Made by a program: the position numbers and the translations under genes
From: JAPKYZ01 sp033763835
GTDB lineage: Bacteria > Acidobacteriota > Terriglobia > Bryobacterales > Bryobacteraceae
Length of the DNA: 64,000 bases
Direction: 5' to 3'
Assembly: GCA_033763835.1 (NCBI GenBank)
Contig: JANRJS010000016.1
Coordinates: forward strand, 83,627 to 147,626
Notes under the pieces: generated by a model
Database searches by the model: none
Told to the model about the DNA's origin: nothing
What the model saw: the letters and a program-made list of their open reading frames with translations, nothing else
Part shown: in pieces, positions 41,994 through 50,042 of the stretch
Layout of the letters: the number at the start of each line of letters is the position of its first letter
Position numbering within the stretch: position 1 is the stretch's first letter

Positions 41994-42511
41994 TGCCGGA
42001 GTTCGAGTACCGCACCGGTCTTGGCTGGGACAACCATCGCATCGCCACCGGCCGTCCCCTGATTTTGGGCGGCGTCCGCGTCGAGTGCGAGTTTGGGCTC
42101 GACGGGCATTCGGATGCCGATATCCTGCTGCACGCGCTTACGGATGCGATCCTCGGCGCGGCGGCGCTGGGCGATATCGGCATGCACTTCCCTGATACCG
42201 ATCCGCAGTGGAAGGGCGCTTCGAGCGATCGATTTTTGATCCATGCGCGCGAGTTGGCCGAAGCGCGGGATTGGCGTCTGGTTAACGCGGATTGCACGGT
42301 GATCCTCGAGCGCCCCAAGCTGAAGGACTACCGATCCGCCATTCGCGAGTCCGTCGCCCGCCTGCTCGACCTTCCGCTCGACTGCGTGAACATCAAATTC
42401 AAGACTGCGGAGAAGGTCGGTCCCGTTGGCGAAGGACGCTCGGCGGAAGCGCAAGCGGCGGTGCTACTCCGGCGCGCGCGACTCGGCCCCCTGGGTGGGG
42501 TTGGACAATAG
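41993..42511 (+). CDS. ispF: 2-C-methyl-D-erythritol 2,4-cyclodiphosphate synthase
   Basis: 172 residues. TGLGWDNHRIATGRPLILGG holds the metal-binding Asp and His, LDGHSDADILLHALTDAILGAA the second His and the family signature, and IGMHFPDTDPQWKGASSDRFL the phosphate loop. INIKFKTAEK-like text near the end is VNIKFKTAEKVGPVGEGRS. It forms the cyclic diphosphate of the MEP pathway from the product of IspD plus IspE. The gene is coupled to ispD by a one-base overlap. Confidence 0.94.
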   Translation: MPEFEYRTGLGWDNHRIATGRPLILGGVRVECEFGLDGHSDADILLHALTDAILGAAALGDIGMHFPDTDPQWKGASSDRFLIHARELAEARDWRLVNADCTVILERPKLKDYRSAIRESVARLLDLPLDCVNIKFKTAEKVGPVGEGRSAEAQAAVLLRRARLGPLGGVGQ

Positions 42512-42515
42512 CGAT

Positions 42516-43778
42516 ATGCGCTGGCTCGTCCTTTTTCTCACCGCTTCCGCCTACGCACAAGTCACCTACACCAAGGAGATCTCGCGCATTGTCCAAGCCA
42601 AGTGCGCGACGTGTCACCGCCCGAACGACATCGCGCCCTTCGAGCTATCCACCTACGACCAAACCGTAACCTGGGCGATCGATATCAAGCGCGTTGTTAC
42701 CGAGGGCATCATGCCGCCATGGAAACCGGTTGCGGGGCACGGGGAGTTTCGCGATTCTTTCGCGTTGACCGCGGACGAAAAACGCGATCTGCTTTCCTGG
42801 ATCGACGGCGGCATGCCGAAGGGCGACGACGCGGACCTGCCCGCGCCTCTCGAAAACAAGGCCGATTGGCCGTTGGGCGATCCCGACAAGATTCTCGAAA
42901 TGCCGCAGGCGTTCGCCCCACCGCGCGGGCGCGATCTCTACCGCTGCTTCGTGCTCGATCCGCAACTCGACGGCGACCGGTGGGTGAGCGCCGCCGACAT
43001 TCTGCCCGGTAATCGCCAAAGCGTTCACCACGTGATTCTGTATCTCGACTCGTCGGGCGAGGCGGAGAAACTCGACGCCCAGGACGAGGAGCCCGGTTAC
43101 ACGTGTTACGGCGGCCCCGGCTATTCCTTGATCGGTCAGAACTTCGATAGCCTGCTGGGACTCTTCGGGCTCGATTCGACGCTCGGCGGCTGGGCGCCTG
43201 GAACGCGCGTTCGGCACCTGCCCGACGGGATCGGCATGCGGCTGCGCAAGAACGCGAAGATCGTCATGCAGGTGCATTACTACACCAACCTTTCGACGGA
43301 GCCGGACCGCACGCGCATCGGCCTTTACTTCTCGAAAAAGCCGGTCGAAAGAGCGCTCTACTATCTGCCGCTTGTGCAAACGCGGCTTGAAATTCCGGCC
43401 GGAGCGCCGGCGCATCAGGTTCGCGCACAGTTTACGATTCCGATCTTCTTCGACGCGCAGGCGATCTTGACGTTTCCGCACATGCATCTGCTTGGGCGCG
43501 ATCTCAAGTCCGAAATCGAGCGCCCGCGCGAAGAAGCGAAACCGCTGATCTGGATCGATAACTGGGACTTTAACTGGCAAGGCCCATACACATACAAAGA
43601 CCCTGTGAAGCTGCCCGCATTTACGCGCGTTCGGCTAACGTGCACTTACGACAATTCGGAAAACAATCCGCGCAACCCGAACAATCCGCCGAAAATCGTG
43701 CGTTGGGGCGAGGAAACGGGCGACGAGATGTGCATCAACTTTCTCGGCGTGACGTTCGATAACGAAAGACTGAACTAG
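42516..43778 (+). CDS. Exported copper type II monooxygenase with N-terminal haem c motif
   Basis: 420 residues. After a signal peptide (1-14) comes a cytochrome c-like domain with CATCH (30-34) and a possible Met ligand in IMPPW (Met66). Then come the two Ig-like parts of the PHM/DBH copper monooxygenase family. All six expected copper ligands appear: His171-His172 (SVHHVILYL), His254 (MQVHYYT), His322 and His324 (FPHMHLLG) and Met405 (GDEMC). Such enzymes hydroxylate C-H bonds using two separate copper centres; the haem could feed electrons. The substrate is unknown. Follows ispF by five bases but is probably unrelated in function. Confidence 0.88.
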   Translation: MRWLVLFLTASAYAQVTYTKEISRIVQAKCATCHRPNDIAPFELSTYDQTVTWAIDIKRVVTEGIMPPWKPVAGHGEFRDSFALTADEKRDLLSWIDGGMPKGDDADLPAPLENKADWPLGDPDKILEMPQAFAPPRGRDLYRCFVLDPQLDGDRWVSAADILPGNRQSVHHVILYLDSSGEAEKLDAQDEEPGYTCYGGPGYSLIGQNFDSLLGLFGLDSTLGGWAPGTRVRHLPDGIGMRLRKNAKIVMQVHYYTNLSTEPDRTRIGLYFSKKPVERALYYLPLVQTRLEIPAGAPAHQVRAQFTIPIFFDAQAILTFPHMHLLGRDLKSEIERPREEAKPLIWIDNWDFNWQGPYTYKDPVKLPAFTRVRLTCTYDNSENNPRNPNNPPKIVRWGEETGDEMCINFLGVTFDNERLN

Positions 43779-43792
43779 CGCCCAGCGTTAAA

Positions 43793-44179
43793 TCATTCGA
43801 CCTTGGTGGCGATCCACCAGGTTGTTCCTCCAGGGTCTTTCACGCCGCCGCGTTTGTCGGCGTCGTCTTTCTTCACGGGCTCTTGGACGGACTCTGCGCC
43901 GGCTTCGAGAGCGCGCCGGTACGTGACGTCTACGTCGGCGACGTAAACATGGACGTACGACGGAACCGGCGGCCAACCTTCGGCGCTATCCGCCAGCATG
44001 ACCACGGACTCGCCGATTCGAACCTCGGCGTGCATCAGCTTGCCGTCCGGTGCGGGGAATCGCCGCAACTCGACGGCCCCCAGCGCTTGTTTCAGGAACT
44101 CGATCGTCCGCTCCGCCCCATCGACGATCAAATAGGGCGAGACCGTCGAATAAGTTTCCGGTTTGTAAGTGACGCTCAT
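43793..44179 (-). CDS. VOC-superfamily (glyoxalase/PhnB-like) protein
   Basis: 128 residues. VSPYLIVDGAERTIEFLKQALG opens the fold. PDGKLMHAEVRIGESVVMLAD and VHVYVADVDVTYRRALEAGAESV repeat the beta-alpha-beta-beta-beta unit, and GGVKDPGGTTWWIATK is the conserved end. The family covers metal-dependent isomerases, dioxygenases and resistance proteins; the PhnB-like subgroup is of unknown function. ATG 44179 is chosen by homology. Followed by nothing on this strand; it converges with the copper monooxygenase gene. Confidence 0.85.
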   Translation of the reverse strand: MSVTYKPETYSTVSPYLIVDGAERTIEFLKQALGAVELRRFPAPDGKLMHAEVRIGESVVMLADSAEGWPPVPSYVHVYVADVDVTYRRALEAGAESVQEPVKKDDADKRGGVKDPGGTTWWIATKVE

Positions 44180-44189
44180 CGCAAATCCT

Positions 44190-45794
44190 CTACTGCAAAG
44201 GACGGCTTTTATCGCGCGCGGGCTTAAACTCGTCACCTTCTCTCCAAGTCGGCCAAGCGTCCTGATTCGCCACTTCGATCCCGATTGTCATCCCGAATCG
44301 CGCCATCTCTTCCATGCCCGAAAAGTCCCAGCTATCGGAATACTCGTCCGAAGGCTGATGGTAGTTCTTCGCGTTGAATTTCAGGAAGAAGTCGTCGCCG
44401 GAATCTCCGGCGCGCAATTCGTTGCCCATCTTGACGCTGAACGCCGGCACGCCTACGCGCGCCAGCGAAAAGTGATCGCTGCGGTAGTAGCTACCCTGTT
44501 CGGGCCGCGCGTCCGGAGCGATAATCAGCCGGAATCGCTGCGCTACGCTCTCTACGGTCGGCCAAAGCGTGGTCCGCTCCGCGCCGGTGACCACCACGTC
44601 TTTGGTGCGCCCAAACGGGTACATCGCGTCGTAGTTGATATTCACGGCATGCTTGCCGATGGGGATGATTGGATTGCGCCCATAGTGTTCCGCGCCGCGC
44701 AGTCCGCTTTCCTCCGCCGTCACCGAAAGAAAGATCGCCGACCGCCGCGGCTTCACGGGCAGCGCCGCCCACGCGCGCGCCAACTCCAGCAGAATCGCGC
44801 AGCCCGTCGCATTGTCCACCGCACCGTTGTAAATCGAATCGCCGTTTACCGGCGTGCCGATCCCGAGATGGTCCCAGTGCGCCGTAAAGATCACCGCTTC
44901 GTCCTTCAACTTCGGATCGCTACCCTCGATCATGCCGATCACGTTGCGCGTCTCGACCGGGCGAATCTTCGCGGGCAGCTTTCCGGCGATCTTGATCCCC
45001 AGAGGCACCGGCTTGAACCCGCGCGTGTCGGCGAGCTTCGCCATTTCGTCGACGGTCTTGCCGACGTTCGCAAACAATCGTTCGCCCGCGCGCTTCGTCA
45101 CCCAACCCGATAGCGCCAACGCCGGTTCGCCGTCGGCGAGCTTCATTTGCGGATCTTCCTTGCCCCAGGAGTTCCGCACTACTTCCCATGCGTACCCGGC
45201 CGTGGGCGTGGTGTGGACGATGATGCAAGCGATGGCGCCTTTGCGCGCGGCCTGCTCGTACTTGTAGGTCCAGCGGCCGTAGTAGGTCAACGCTCGTCCG
45301 CCGAAGAACCTCGGATCTTCGCTTGGCGGCTCGTTGGTAAAGAGCACCACCACCTTGCCCTTCACATCGACGCCGCGATAATCGTCCCAATCGAACTCGG
45401 GGGCGGAGATGCCGTGACCCATAAAGATGGCCTCGGCCTCGAACTCGTCGTCGGTCTTCTGGCGCTGCGTGGAGCCGACGAAGTCTTCGGCGAACTTGAG
45501 CGCCGCGCGATCCTCGCCTTTCACCACCGCGAGCGACGCCGAAGTGTCGGTGGCGACACCCACCAGCGGCACACGCTGGAAATAGGTCCGGTTGTCGCCC
45601 ACCGGTTTCAAACCGGCTAGTGCGAATTGCGACGCCAGGTACTCGACGGTCAACTCGCCGCCGCGCACGCCCACGCCGCGCCCTTCGAGCAGATCGCTCG
45701 ACAAGAACTTCGTGTGTGCCCGAATTCTCGCGCCCGAGATATCGGCGATCTGCCCCTGCGCGAAAAGCGCCGCTACCGCTATCCATGCCGTCAC
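44190..45794 (-). CDS. Exported M28-family zinc aminopeptidase with PA domain
   Basis: 534 residues with a signal peptide (1-15). A protease-associated domain lies at about 110-250 (KGKVVVLFTNEPPS, KGAIACIIVHTT). The M28 catalytic domain follows: TAHWDHLG (zinc His), YNGAVDNATGCAILLELARA (bridging Asp), SVTAEESGLRGAEHY (catalytic and zinc Glu), NINYDAMYPFG (zinc Asp) and FNAKNYHQPSDEY (zinc His). It removes N-terminal residues from peptides outside the cytoplasm. GTG 45794 has GAGGAGG upstream and overlaps the copper-binding lipoprotein stop (GTGA). Confidence 0.92.
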   Translation of the reverse strand: MTAWIAVAALFAQGQIADISGARIRAHTKFLSSDLLEGRGVGVRGGELTVEYLASQFALAGLKPVGDNRTYFQRVPLVGVATDTSASLAVVKGEDRAALKFAEDFVGSTQRQKTDDEFEAEAIFMGHGISAPEFDWDDYRGVDVKGKVVVLFTNEPPSEDPRFFGGRALTYYGRWTYKYEQAARKGAIACIIVHTTPTAGYAWEVVRNSWGKEDPQMKLADGEPALALSGWVTKRAGERLFANVGKTVDEMAKLADTRGFKPVPLGIKIAGKLPAKIRPVETRNVIGMIEGSDPKLKDEAVIFTAHWDHLGIGTPVNGDSIYNGAVDNATGCAILLELARAWAALPVKPRRSAIFLSVTAEESGLRGAEHYGRNPIIPIGKHAVNINYDAMYPFGRTKDVVVTGAERTTLWPTVESVAQRFRLIIAPDARPEQGSYYRSDHFSLARVGVPAFSVKMGNELRAGDSGDDFFLKFNAKNYHQPSDEYSDSWDFSGMEEMARFGMTIGIEVANQDAWPTWREGDEFKPARDKSRPLQ

Positions 45795-46120
45795 GGCTTC
45801 ACCTCCTCGATCGCCGAAACCCAGTAATCGTCGCCCTTCTCGACAACGGTCGCCTTAATCTTCATCCCTTCGCGGAGCTTCGCCCATTCGGCCGGCTCGG
45901 GGATCGAGAATCCCATGGTCATGGCCTCCATAAAGCCAACGATCTCATCGTGCTTGATGACGGCGACCTTGTCTTTTTCGTTTAACCGCATCACTTCGCC
46001 GGTCAACGGATAGCGCTTTTCCGCCACGGGCGGAGGCGATTTCTTGATGCAACCCAGTAGCGTGACCGCTACCAGGGCGGCGAGAATAGAAAGGATGACG
46101 CGACGATTCACGTTCCTCAT
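45791..46120 (-). CDS. CusF-like copper-binding lipoprotein
   Basis: 109 residues. The lipobox LLGC places the lipid at Cys24. The mature part is the small OB-like fold of CusF: GEVMRLNEKDKVAVIKHDEI, then GFMEAMTMGFSI with His57, Met64, Met67 and Met69 as likely ligands, then GMKIKATVVEKGDDYWV. CusF-type proteins bind Cu(I) or Ag(I) and hand it on in the periplasm. ATG 46120 lies 26 nt inside the divergent phosphoesterase gene, an unusual head-on overlap of starts. The copper monooxygenase two genes away is a possible client. Confidence 0.85.
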   Translation of the reverse strand: MRNVNRRVILSILAALVAVTLLGCIKKSPPPVAEKRYPLTGEVMRLNEKDKVAVIKHDEIVGFMEAMTMGFSIPEPAEWAKLREGMKIKATVVEKGDDYWVSAIEEVKP

Positions 46121-47510
46121 TCTCGCCGTTTCCGCATGCACGGCGCAGGCCCCCCCATCCGGTCCCTTTAAGGCGAAGCCTTATTTACAGCTCGGCGACT
46201 CGCCGAAGATGAGCGCGCGCGAGTCGGTGGAAGTCCTGTGTCACGCCGAGGATCGCGATCAGGCGTGGTCCGCCGAAGTGCGCGCGGTGGGGCAAACGCG
46301 CTGGCGCAAGGCGGAGGCGTCGGTGCTGCGCCGCGTGAACGTGAAAGATTTCGAGCCGCACCGCGTCTATCGGGCGACCCTTACGGGTCTCGCGCCTTCC
46401 GCCGAATTCGAGTATCGCGTGCTGCTCGCCGGATCGCCGGTCTTCGAATCGAAAGCTCGCGCCCGCCGCGCCGAAGGCCAGCCACATACGTTCGCCGTAA
46501 TGGGCGACATGTCGCAGGATTCCGAGGGGCAACGCGGTGTCGCGCATCAGACCGTGCTCGGAAAGCCCGAGTACACCGTCGCGGTGGGCGACATCGTCTA
46601 TTCGCGTGGCTTGGTGAGCGAGTACTACAAGAAGTTTTATCCCGTGTATAACGCCGACGCGCCCGATCCGAAGGTCGGGGGCCCGCTGCTGCGTTCGACG
46701 ATCTCGTTCGGCATCCTCGGAAACCACGACGCGAGTCCAAAGATCGATCTCGGCTCGCACCCCGATGCGCTCGCGTATTTCTACTACTGGTCGCAACCGA
46801 TGAACGGTCCCGTTGCGCTGGGCGCGCAGAATCAACCGGAGTTGAAAGGCTCGCCCGAACAACTCGCCGAGTTTCACCGCTCCGCGCCGAACTACCCGCG
46901 CATGGCGATGTACTCGTTCGATTACGGCGACGTGCATTGGACGATGCTCGATTCGAATCCCTACGTCGATTGGACGGACCCGGCCCTCCGCGACTGGGTT
47001 CGCAACGACATCAGGTCGTCGAAAAAGATTTGGAAGTTCGTCACGCTACACCATCCGCCGTTCCAGTCGTCGAAGGCCCATTTCAACGATCAATGGATGC
47101 GGCTGGTTTCCGACATCTTCGAAGAAGAGAAGGTAGATGTCGTGTTCTCCGGCCACGTGCATAATTACCAGCGCAGCCATCCGATCCGCTTCAAGATCGA
47201 CCCTCTCGACGCCGCCGAACGTCCCATGAAGAAGGGCAAGATCGCGGGGCAGATTACCGCCGACAAAACCTACGACGGAGCCGCCAATACCAAACCAAAT
47301 GGCGTGATCTGGATCGTCACGGGAGCGGGCGGGGCGGGGCTTTATGATCGGGATCAGGAACTGAACAAGGCAAGTTGGCAGGAGTTTACCGCGAAATTCT
47401 TCTCCAACATTCACTCGGTTTCGCTGGTCGATATCTCGCCCTCGAAAATGACCTTACGCCAGATCGCTGCGGATGGGCGCGAACTGGACCGTTGGTCGAT
47501 TACCAAATAA
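46095..47510 (+). CDS. Exported metallophosphoesterase, purple acid phosphatase-like
   Basis: 471 residues. A signal peptide ends near ACTAQ (about residue 18). An FN3-like N-terminal domain precedes the catalytic domain: FAVMGDMSQDS, YTVAVGDIVYS, FGILGNHDAS, VTLHHPPFQSS and VVFSGHVHNYQRSHP are the metal-binding blocks of the calcineurin-like/PAP group. It is expected to cleave phosphate esters in the periplasm. ATG 46095 is preferred (AAAGG site); it overlaps the divergent lipoprotein start by 26 nt. A GC hairpin at 47514-47543 ends the gene. Confidence 0.9.
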   Translation: MTRRFTFLILAVSACTAQAPPSGPFKAKPYLQLGDSPKMSARESVEVLCHAEDRDQAWSAEVRAVGQTRWRKAEASVLRRVNVKDFEPHRVYRATLTGLAPSAEFEYRVLLAGSPVFESKARARRAEGQPHTFAVMGDMSQDSEGQRGVAHQTVLGKPEYTVAVGDIVYSRGLVSEYYKKFYPVYNADAPDPKVGGPLLRSTISFGILGNHDASPKIDLGSHPDALAYFYYWSQPMNGPVALGAQNQPELKGSPEQLAEFHRSAPNYPRMAMYSFDYGDVHWTMLDSNPYVDWTDPALRDWVRNDIRSSKKIWKFVTLHHPPFQSSKAHFNDQWMRLVSDIFEEEKVDVVFSGHVHNYQRSHPIRFKIDPLDAAERPMKKGKIAGQITADKTYDGAANTKPNGVIWIVTGAGGAGLYDRDQELNKASWQEFTAKFFSNIHSVSLVDISPSKMTLRQIAADGRELDRWSITK

Positions 47511-47513
47511 AGA

Positions 47514-47543
47514 CTCCGGCCCGGCGAGGGGACCGGACCGGAG
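47514..47543 (+). terminator. Hairpin after the metallophosphoesterase gene
   Basis: CTCCGGCCCGG (47514-47524) pairs with CCGGACCGGAG (47533-47543) with one mismatch around an 8-nt loop, three bases after the stop. No T-run follows, and it also lies at the end of the convergent gene at 47557. Confidence 0.6.
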
Positions 47544-47556
47544 CCTATCGACGAGA

Positions 47557-48000
47557 CTAACCGCGAGCTTTCGCGGCCGCCTTTTCGATCGCGTCGCAGC
47601 GCAGCACGATGCCCTTGGCGTGGGCGCGCAGCAAGTCAAGCCTTTGTGGCGTCGTCGTCAGCAGGGTCTGCTTGTTATCGACGAACACTCCCAAAATCGC
47701 TACCAGTTCGCGCAGACGGTTCATCTCGTCGCGCTGAACGACGGTGACATCCCGATGGCTGAAATCCAGACGGTCGATCAGAGTTTTCAGTTCGTTGGCG
47801 TGCGCATCCACCACGCGCATGCGTTCGCCGATCTTGCTCAAGTCGGCGTTCTTGTTCTTTAATTCCGTAACCAGCGCGGTGGCTTCGCCTCGTACCTTCT
47901 GGGCCGCCGAACGCACTTCGTCCAAATGATTCGCATTCGGGTTCGCCAGCGCAGACCCGGCGAGCAGTCCCGCGAGCATCACACCGGCAATCGTTTTCAT
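47557..48000 (-). CDS. Exported helical hypothetical protein
   Basis: 147 residues with a signal peptide (MKTIAGVMLAGLLAGSALA). The mature protein is almost entirely helical, rich in Lys, Glu and Arg, and shows heptad-like spacing (VRSAAQKVRGEATALVTELKN, KIGERMRVVDAHANELKTL). A single Cys lies near the C-terminus. I do not recognise the family; a small periplasmic coiled-coil protein is the plain description. The start is set at ATG 48000 by the signal peptide. The 150 nt between this gene and the PIN gene at 48152 hold nothing I can name. Confidence 0.75.
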   Translation of the reverse strand: MKTIAGVMLAGLLAGSALANPNANHLDEVRSAAQKVRGEATALVTELKNKNADLSKIGERMRVVDAHANELKTLIDRLDFSHRDVTVVQRDEMNRLRELVAILGVFVDNKQTLLTTTPQRLDLLRAHAKGIVLRCDAIEKAAAKARG

Positions 48001-48151
48001 GATTCGTTTGTTTCTCCCTTGGGGTTTGGTAGTTCGCGGCGCCTGGTGCGCCGCGTTACATCCCGTCGGATGTTGCAAAGGATCAGTGGGTTACGAGAAA
48101 AGTGAATGAATATTAATTATGAAAGTCCGCAATTTCATTACACCCGGGGCG

Positions 48152-48577
48152 CTATCCGGCGAATGGGTTGCGGACGATCATCGTGTCGATCCGCAGCCCG
48201 TCCTGGAAATCCTCGGAGTAGAGAATTTCGCACCGCGCTTGGAGCGCCGCCGCGACGATCAGCGAGTCGTACCAGGGGAACTGGTAGCGGTTGCGCAAGT
48301 CGAGTGCGTTATCGAGCAAGTCCAGCACCGAGAACGCCTGGATCAGCGGCTGAAAGATACGTTCGGAGTATAGTCTCAGATCGGCTCGCGACATCGCGGA
48401 AGGGAAGCGGCGAATCATGACGTTCACGAACTCCTGTACGATCTGGCCGCTGATCACCCCGCGACCCTGAGCGACAAGTTCGCCGATCAGATTACGGGCG
48501 CGAATTTGCTTGTTGGGGCTGGTACCTTCGAACGCGTAGACAAAGACGTTGGTATCAATGAACGCTCTAGCGCTCAT
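48152..48577 (-). CDS. PIN-domain toxin (VapC family)
   Basis: 141 residues: FIDTNVFVYAFEG (first Asp), ISGQIVQEFVNVMI (Glu), FPWYDSLIVAAALQA (Asp), and EILYSEDFQDGLRI (acidic pair). The fold is complete, so it is a predicted RNase. Its ATG at 48577 overlaps the end of the antitoxin gene by 11 nt. The partner and the promoter arrangement show an autoregulated VapBC pair. Confidence 0.88.
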   Translation of the reverse strand: MSARAFIDTNVFVYAFEGTSPNKQIRARNLIGELVAQGRGVISGQIVQEFVNVMIRRFPSAMSRADLRLYSERIFQPLIQAFSVLDLLDNALDLRNRYQFPWYDSLIVAAALQARCEILYSEDFQDGLRIDTMIVRNPFAG

Positions 48578-48785
48578 TCATTTCATCTCGAGTGTACTTA
48601 CGGCCCGCTTGTACGTAGTCGAGCTGGGCCATTAACTCGTCGTACGCTTTCCGCCGCGCTTCCCGGCCTCCATAGACATCGAGCCACTCACGGAACTTCT
48701 CGTTCAGTGTCGTTCCATCGCGCTTGGCCTGCTCGCGAGCCATTTCGATCAGCTTTTCGTCGGCGCTAAACGTAATGTTCTTCAT
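48567..48785 (-). CDS. RHH-type antitoxin (VapB-like)
   Basis: 72 residues. MKNITFSADEKLIEMAREQA is the beta-strand and first helix of a ribbon-helix-helix DNA-binding domain. TTLNEKFREWLDVY is the second helix, and a basic and acidic tail (AQLDYVQAGRKYTRDEMNE) probably wraps the toxin. ATG 48785 is the only start that begins with the RHH strand. A -10-like TACACT ends six bases before it, and two palindromes cover that region, which fits autorepression and a leaderless mRNA. Confidence 0.85.
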   Translation of the reverse strand: MKNITFSADEKLIEMAREQAKRDGTTLNEKFREWLDVYGGREARRKAYDELMAQLDYVQAGRKYTRDEMNER

Positions 48786-48791
48786 AATTGC

Positions 48792-48797
48792 AGTGTA
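48792..48797 (-). promoter_or_regulatory. -10-like TACACT six nt before the VapB start
   Basis: On the minus strand TACACT is followed by six bases and then ATG 48785. It lies inside the first palindrome. The -35 region is poor. Confidence 0.5.
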
Positions 48798-48812
48798 CAC
48801 TGCCGTGTACAC
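48793..48812. promoter_or_regulatory. Two GTGTACAC palindromes, likely VapBC operator
   Basis: Perfect 8-bp palindromes GTGTACAC at 48793-48800 and 48805-48812, centred 12 bp apart, about one helical turn. They overlap the -10 box, as expected for a ribbon-helix-helix repressor that binds as two dimers. Confidence 0.65.
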
Positions 48813-48862
48813 GAAGATTGCCCGCTCGCCGCGCCGCCGATTCCCGATTACACTAGAGATGT

Positions 48863-50038
48863 ATGCGGTTCGCAGTCCTTTTCCTCGCTTCCGGCGCCTT
48901 GTTCGCCGCCGATGTCGCGGTGCTCGAACAGATCATCGCCAAAGTGAACGGCGACATCATCACGTCTTCCGAGATCGACCGGTCGCGTAAGCAGTTGCGC
49001 GACGATTTGCAGCAGCGCGGCGTGAAGGGTCCGCAACTGGAAACGGCGTTGAAAGAGCGCGAAAAGGACTTCTTCCGCGACCGGATCGATCAATTGCTGC
49101 TCGTCCAGAAAGGCAAAGAGCTGAACGTCAACGTCGATGCCCAGCTCTCGAAATACATCGCCGACCTGATGCGGCAGCTTAAGATCGCCGACCAGGAAGT
49201 GCTGGCGCGCAACATCCGCGAGCAGACCGGCATGACCTACGAGGATTGGAAGAACGAAGCGAAGAACTCGATGCTCACCCAGCGCGTGGTCGGGCAGGAA
49301 GTGCAGTCGAAGATCAACATTCGCGACGAAGATAAGCGGAAATATTACGAAGAGCACAAGAACGAATTCGTCCGCGAAGAGCGAGTGTTTCTGCGGGAGA
49401 TCTTTTTGAAGACCGACGGCAAGAACGACGCTATCGTCGAGAAGAAGGCCAAGGATTTGGTGGCCCGCGCGAAAAAAGGGGAGCGCTTCGGCGACCTCGC
49501 TCGCGACAATTCCGATTCCGACACCGCTCAGCAATACGGGGAACTGGGCGGGTTTAAGAAAGAGGAGATGGACCCCGCGTTGTTCGATCAGCTTTATCAA
49601 GGCGGCCGGAACTACGTCACAGATCCGCTAAAGCGCCCCAACGGATTCGTCATCTTCAAGGTCGAGGAAATCCATAAACCGGGGCAGGCTCCGTTCGAGG
49701 AAGTGGAGAACGAGGTGATGGAGCGCCTCTTCATGCCCAAAATGCAGCCGGCCGTGCGCGAATACCTCACCAAGCTGCGGCAGGAGGCGTTTCTCGAGAT
49801 TCGCGACGGCTATCTCGATTCCGGAGCCGCGCCGGGCAAAGACACCACCTGGAGCGACCCCGCGCAACTCAAGCCCGAGACGATCTCGAAAGAGGAACTC
49901 GGCAACCAGAAGCGGCGGAAGCGCCTGCTCTTTATCCCGATTCCCGGTACCAGCACCTCCGTCATGAAGCAGGACAAGGACGGTCAACCGGCCGAGGAAA
50001 AGGGCGAGTCCAAGTCGAAGGCCCTTAAGGCGAAGTAG
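48863..50038 (+). CDS. surA: Periplasmic chaperone/PPIase of the SurA/PrsA family
   Basis: 391 residues. A signal peptide (1-16) is followed by a SurA_N domain (QIIAKVNGDIITSSEIDRS to about 150). A parvulin PPIase domain spans about 170-275 (RVFLREIFLKTDG, GERFGDLARDNSDSDTA, GELGGFKKEEMDPALFDQL, GFVIFKVEEIHKPGQAPFEEV). A C-terminal Lys/Glu-rich tail of about 50 residues ends the protein. The domain order matches SurA, which shepherds outer-membrane proteins to BamA. A TACACT box eight bases before ATG 48863 could be a -10. It precedes the YhaM-like gene by five bases. Confidence 0.88.
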   Translation: MRFAVLFLASGALFAADVAVLEQIIAKVNGDIITSSEIDRSRKQLRDDLQQRGVKGPQLETALKEREKDFFRDRIDQLLLVQKGKELNVNVDAQLSKYIADLMRQLKIADQEVLARNIREQTGMTYEDWKNEAKNSMLTQRVVGQEVQSKINIRDEDKRKYYEEHKNEFVREERVFLREIFLKTDGKNDAIVEKKAKDLVARAKKGERFGDLARDNSDSDTAQQYGELGGFKKEEMDPALFDQLYQGGRNYVTDPLKRPNGFVIFKVEEIHKPGQAPFEEVENEVMERLFMPKMQPAVREYLTKLRQEAFLEIRDGYLDSGAAPGKDTTWSDPAQLKPETISKEELGNQKRRKRLLFIPIPGTSTSVMKQDKDGQPAEEKGESKSKALKAK

Positions 50039-50042
50039 CCCC

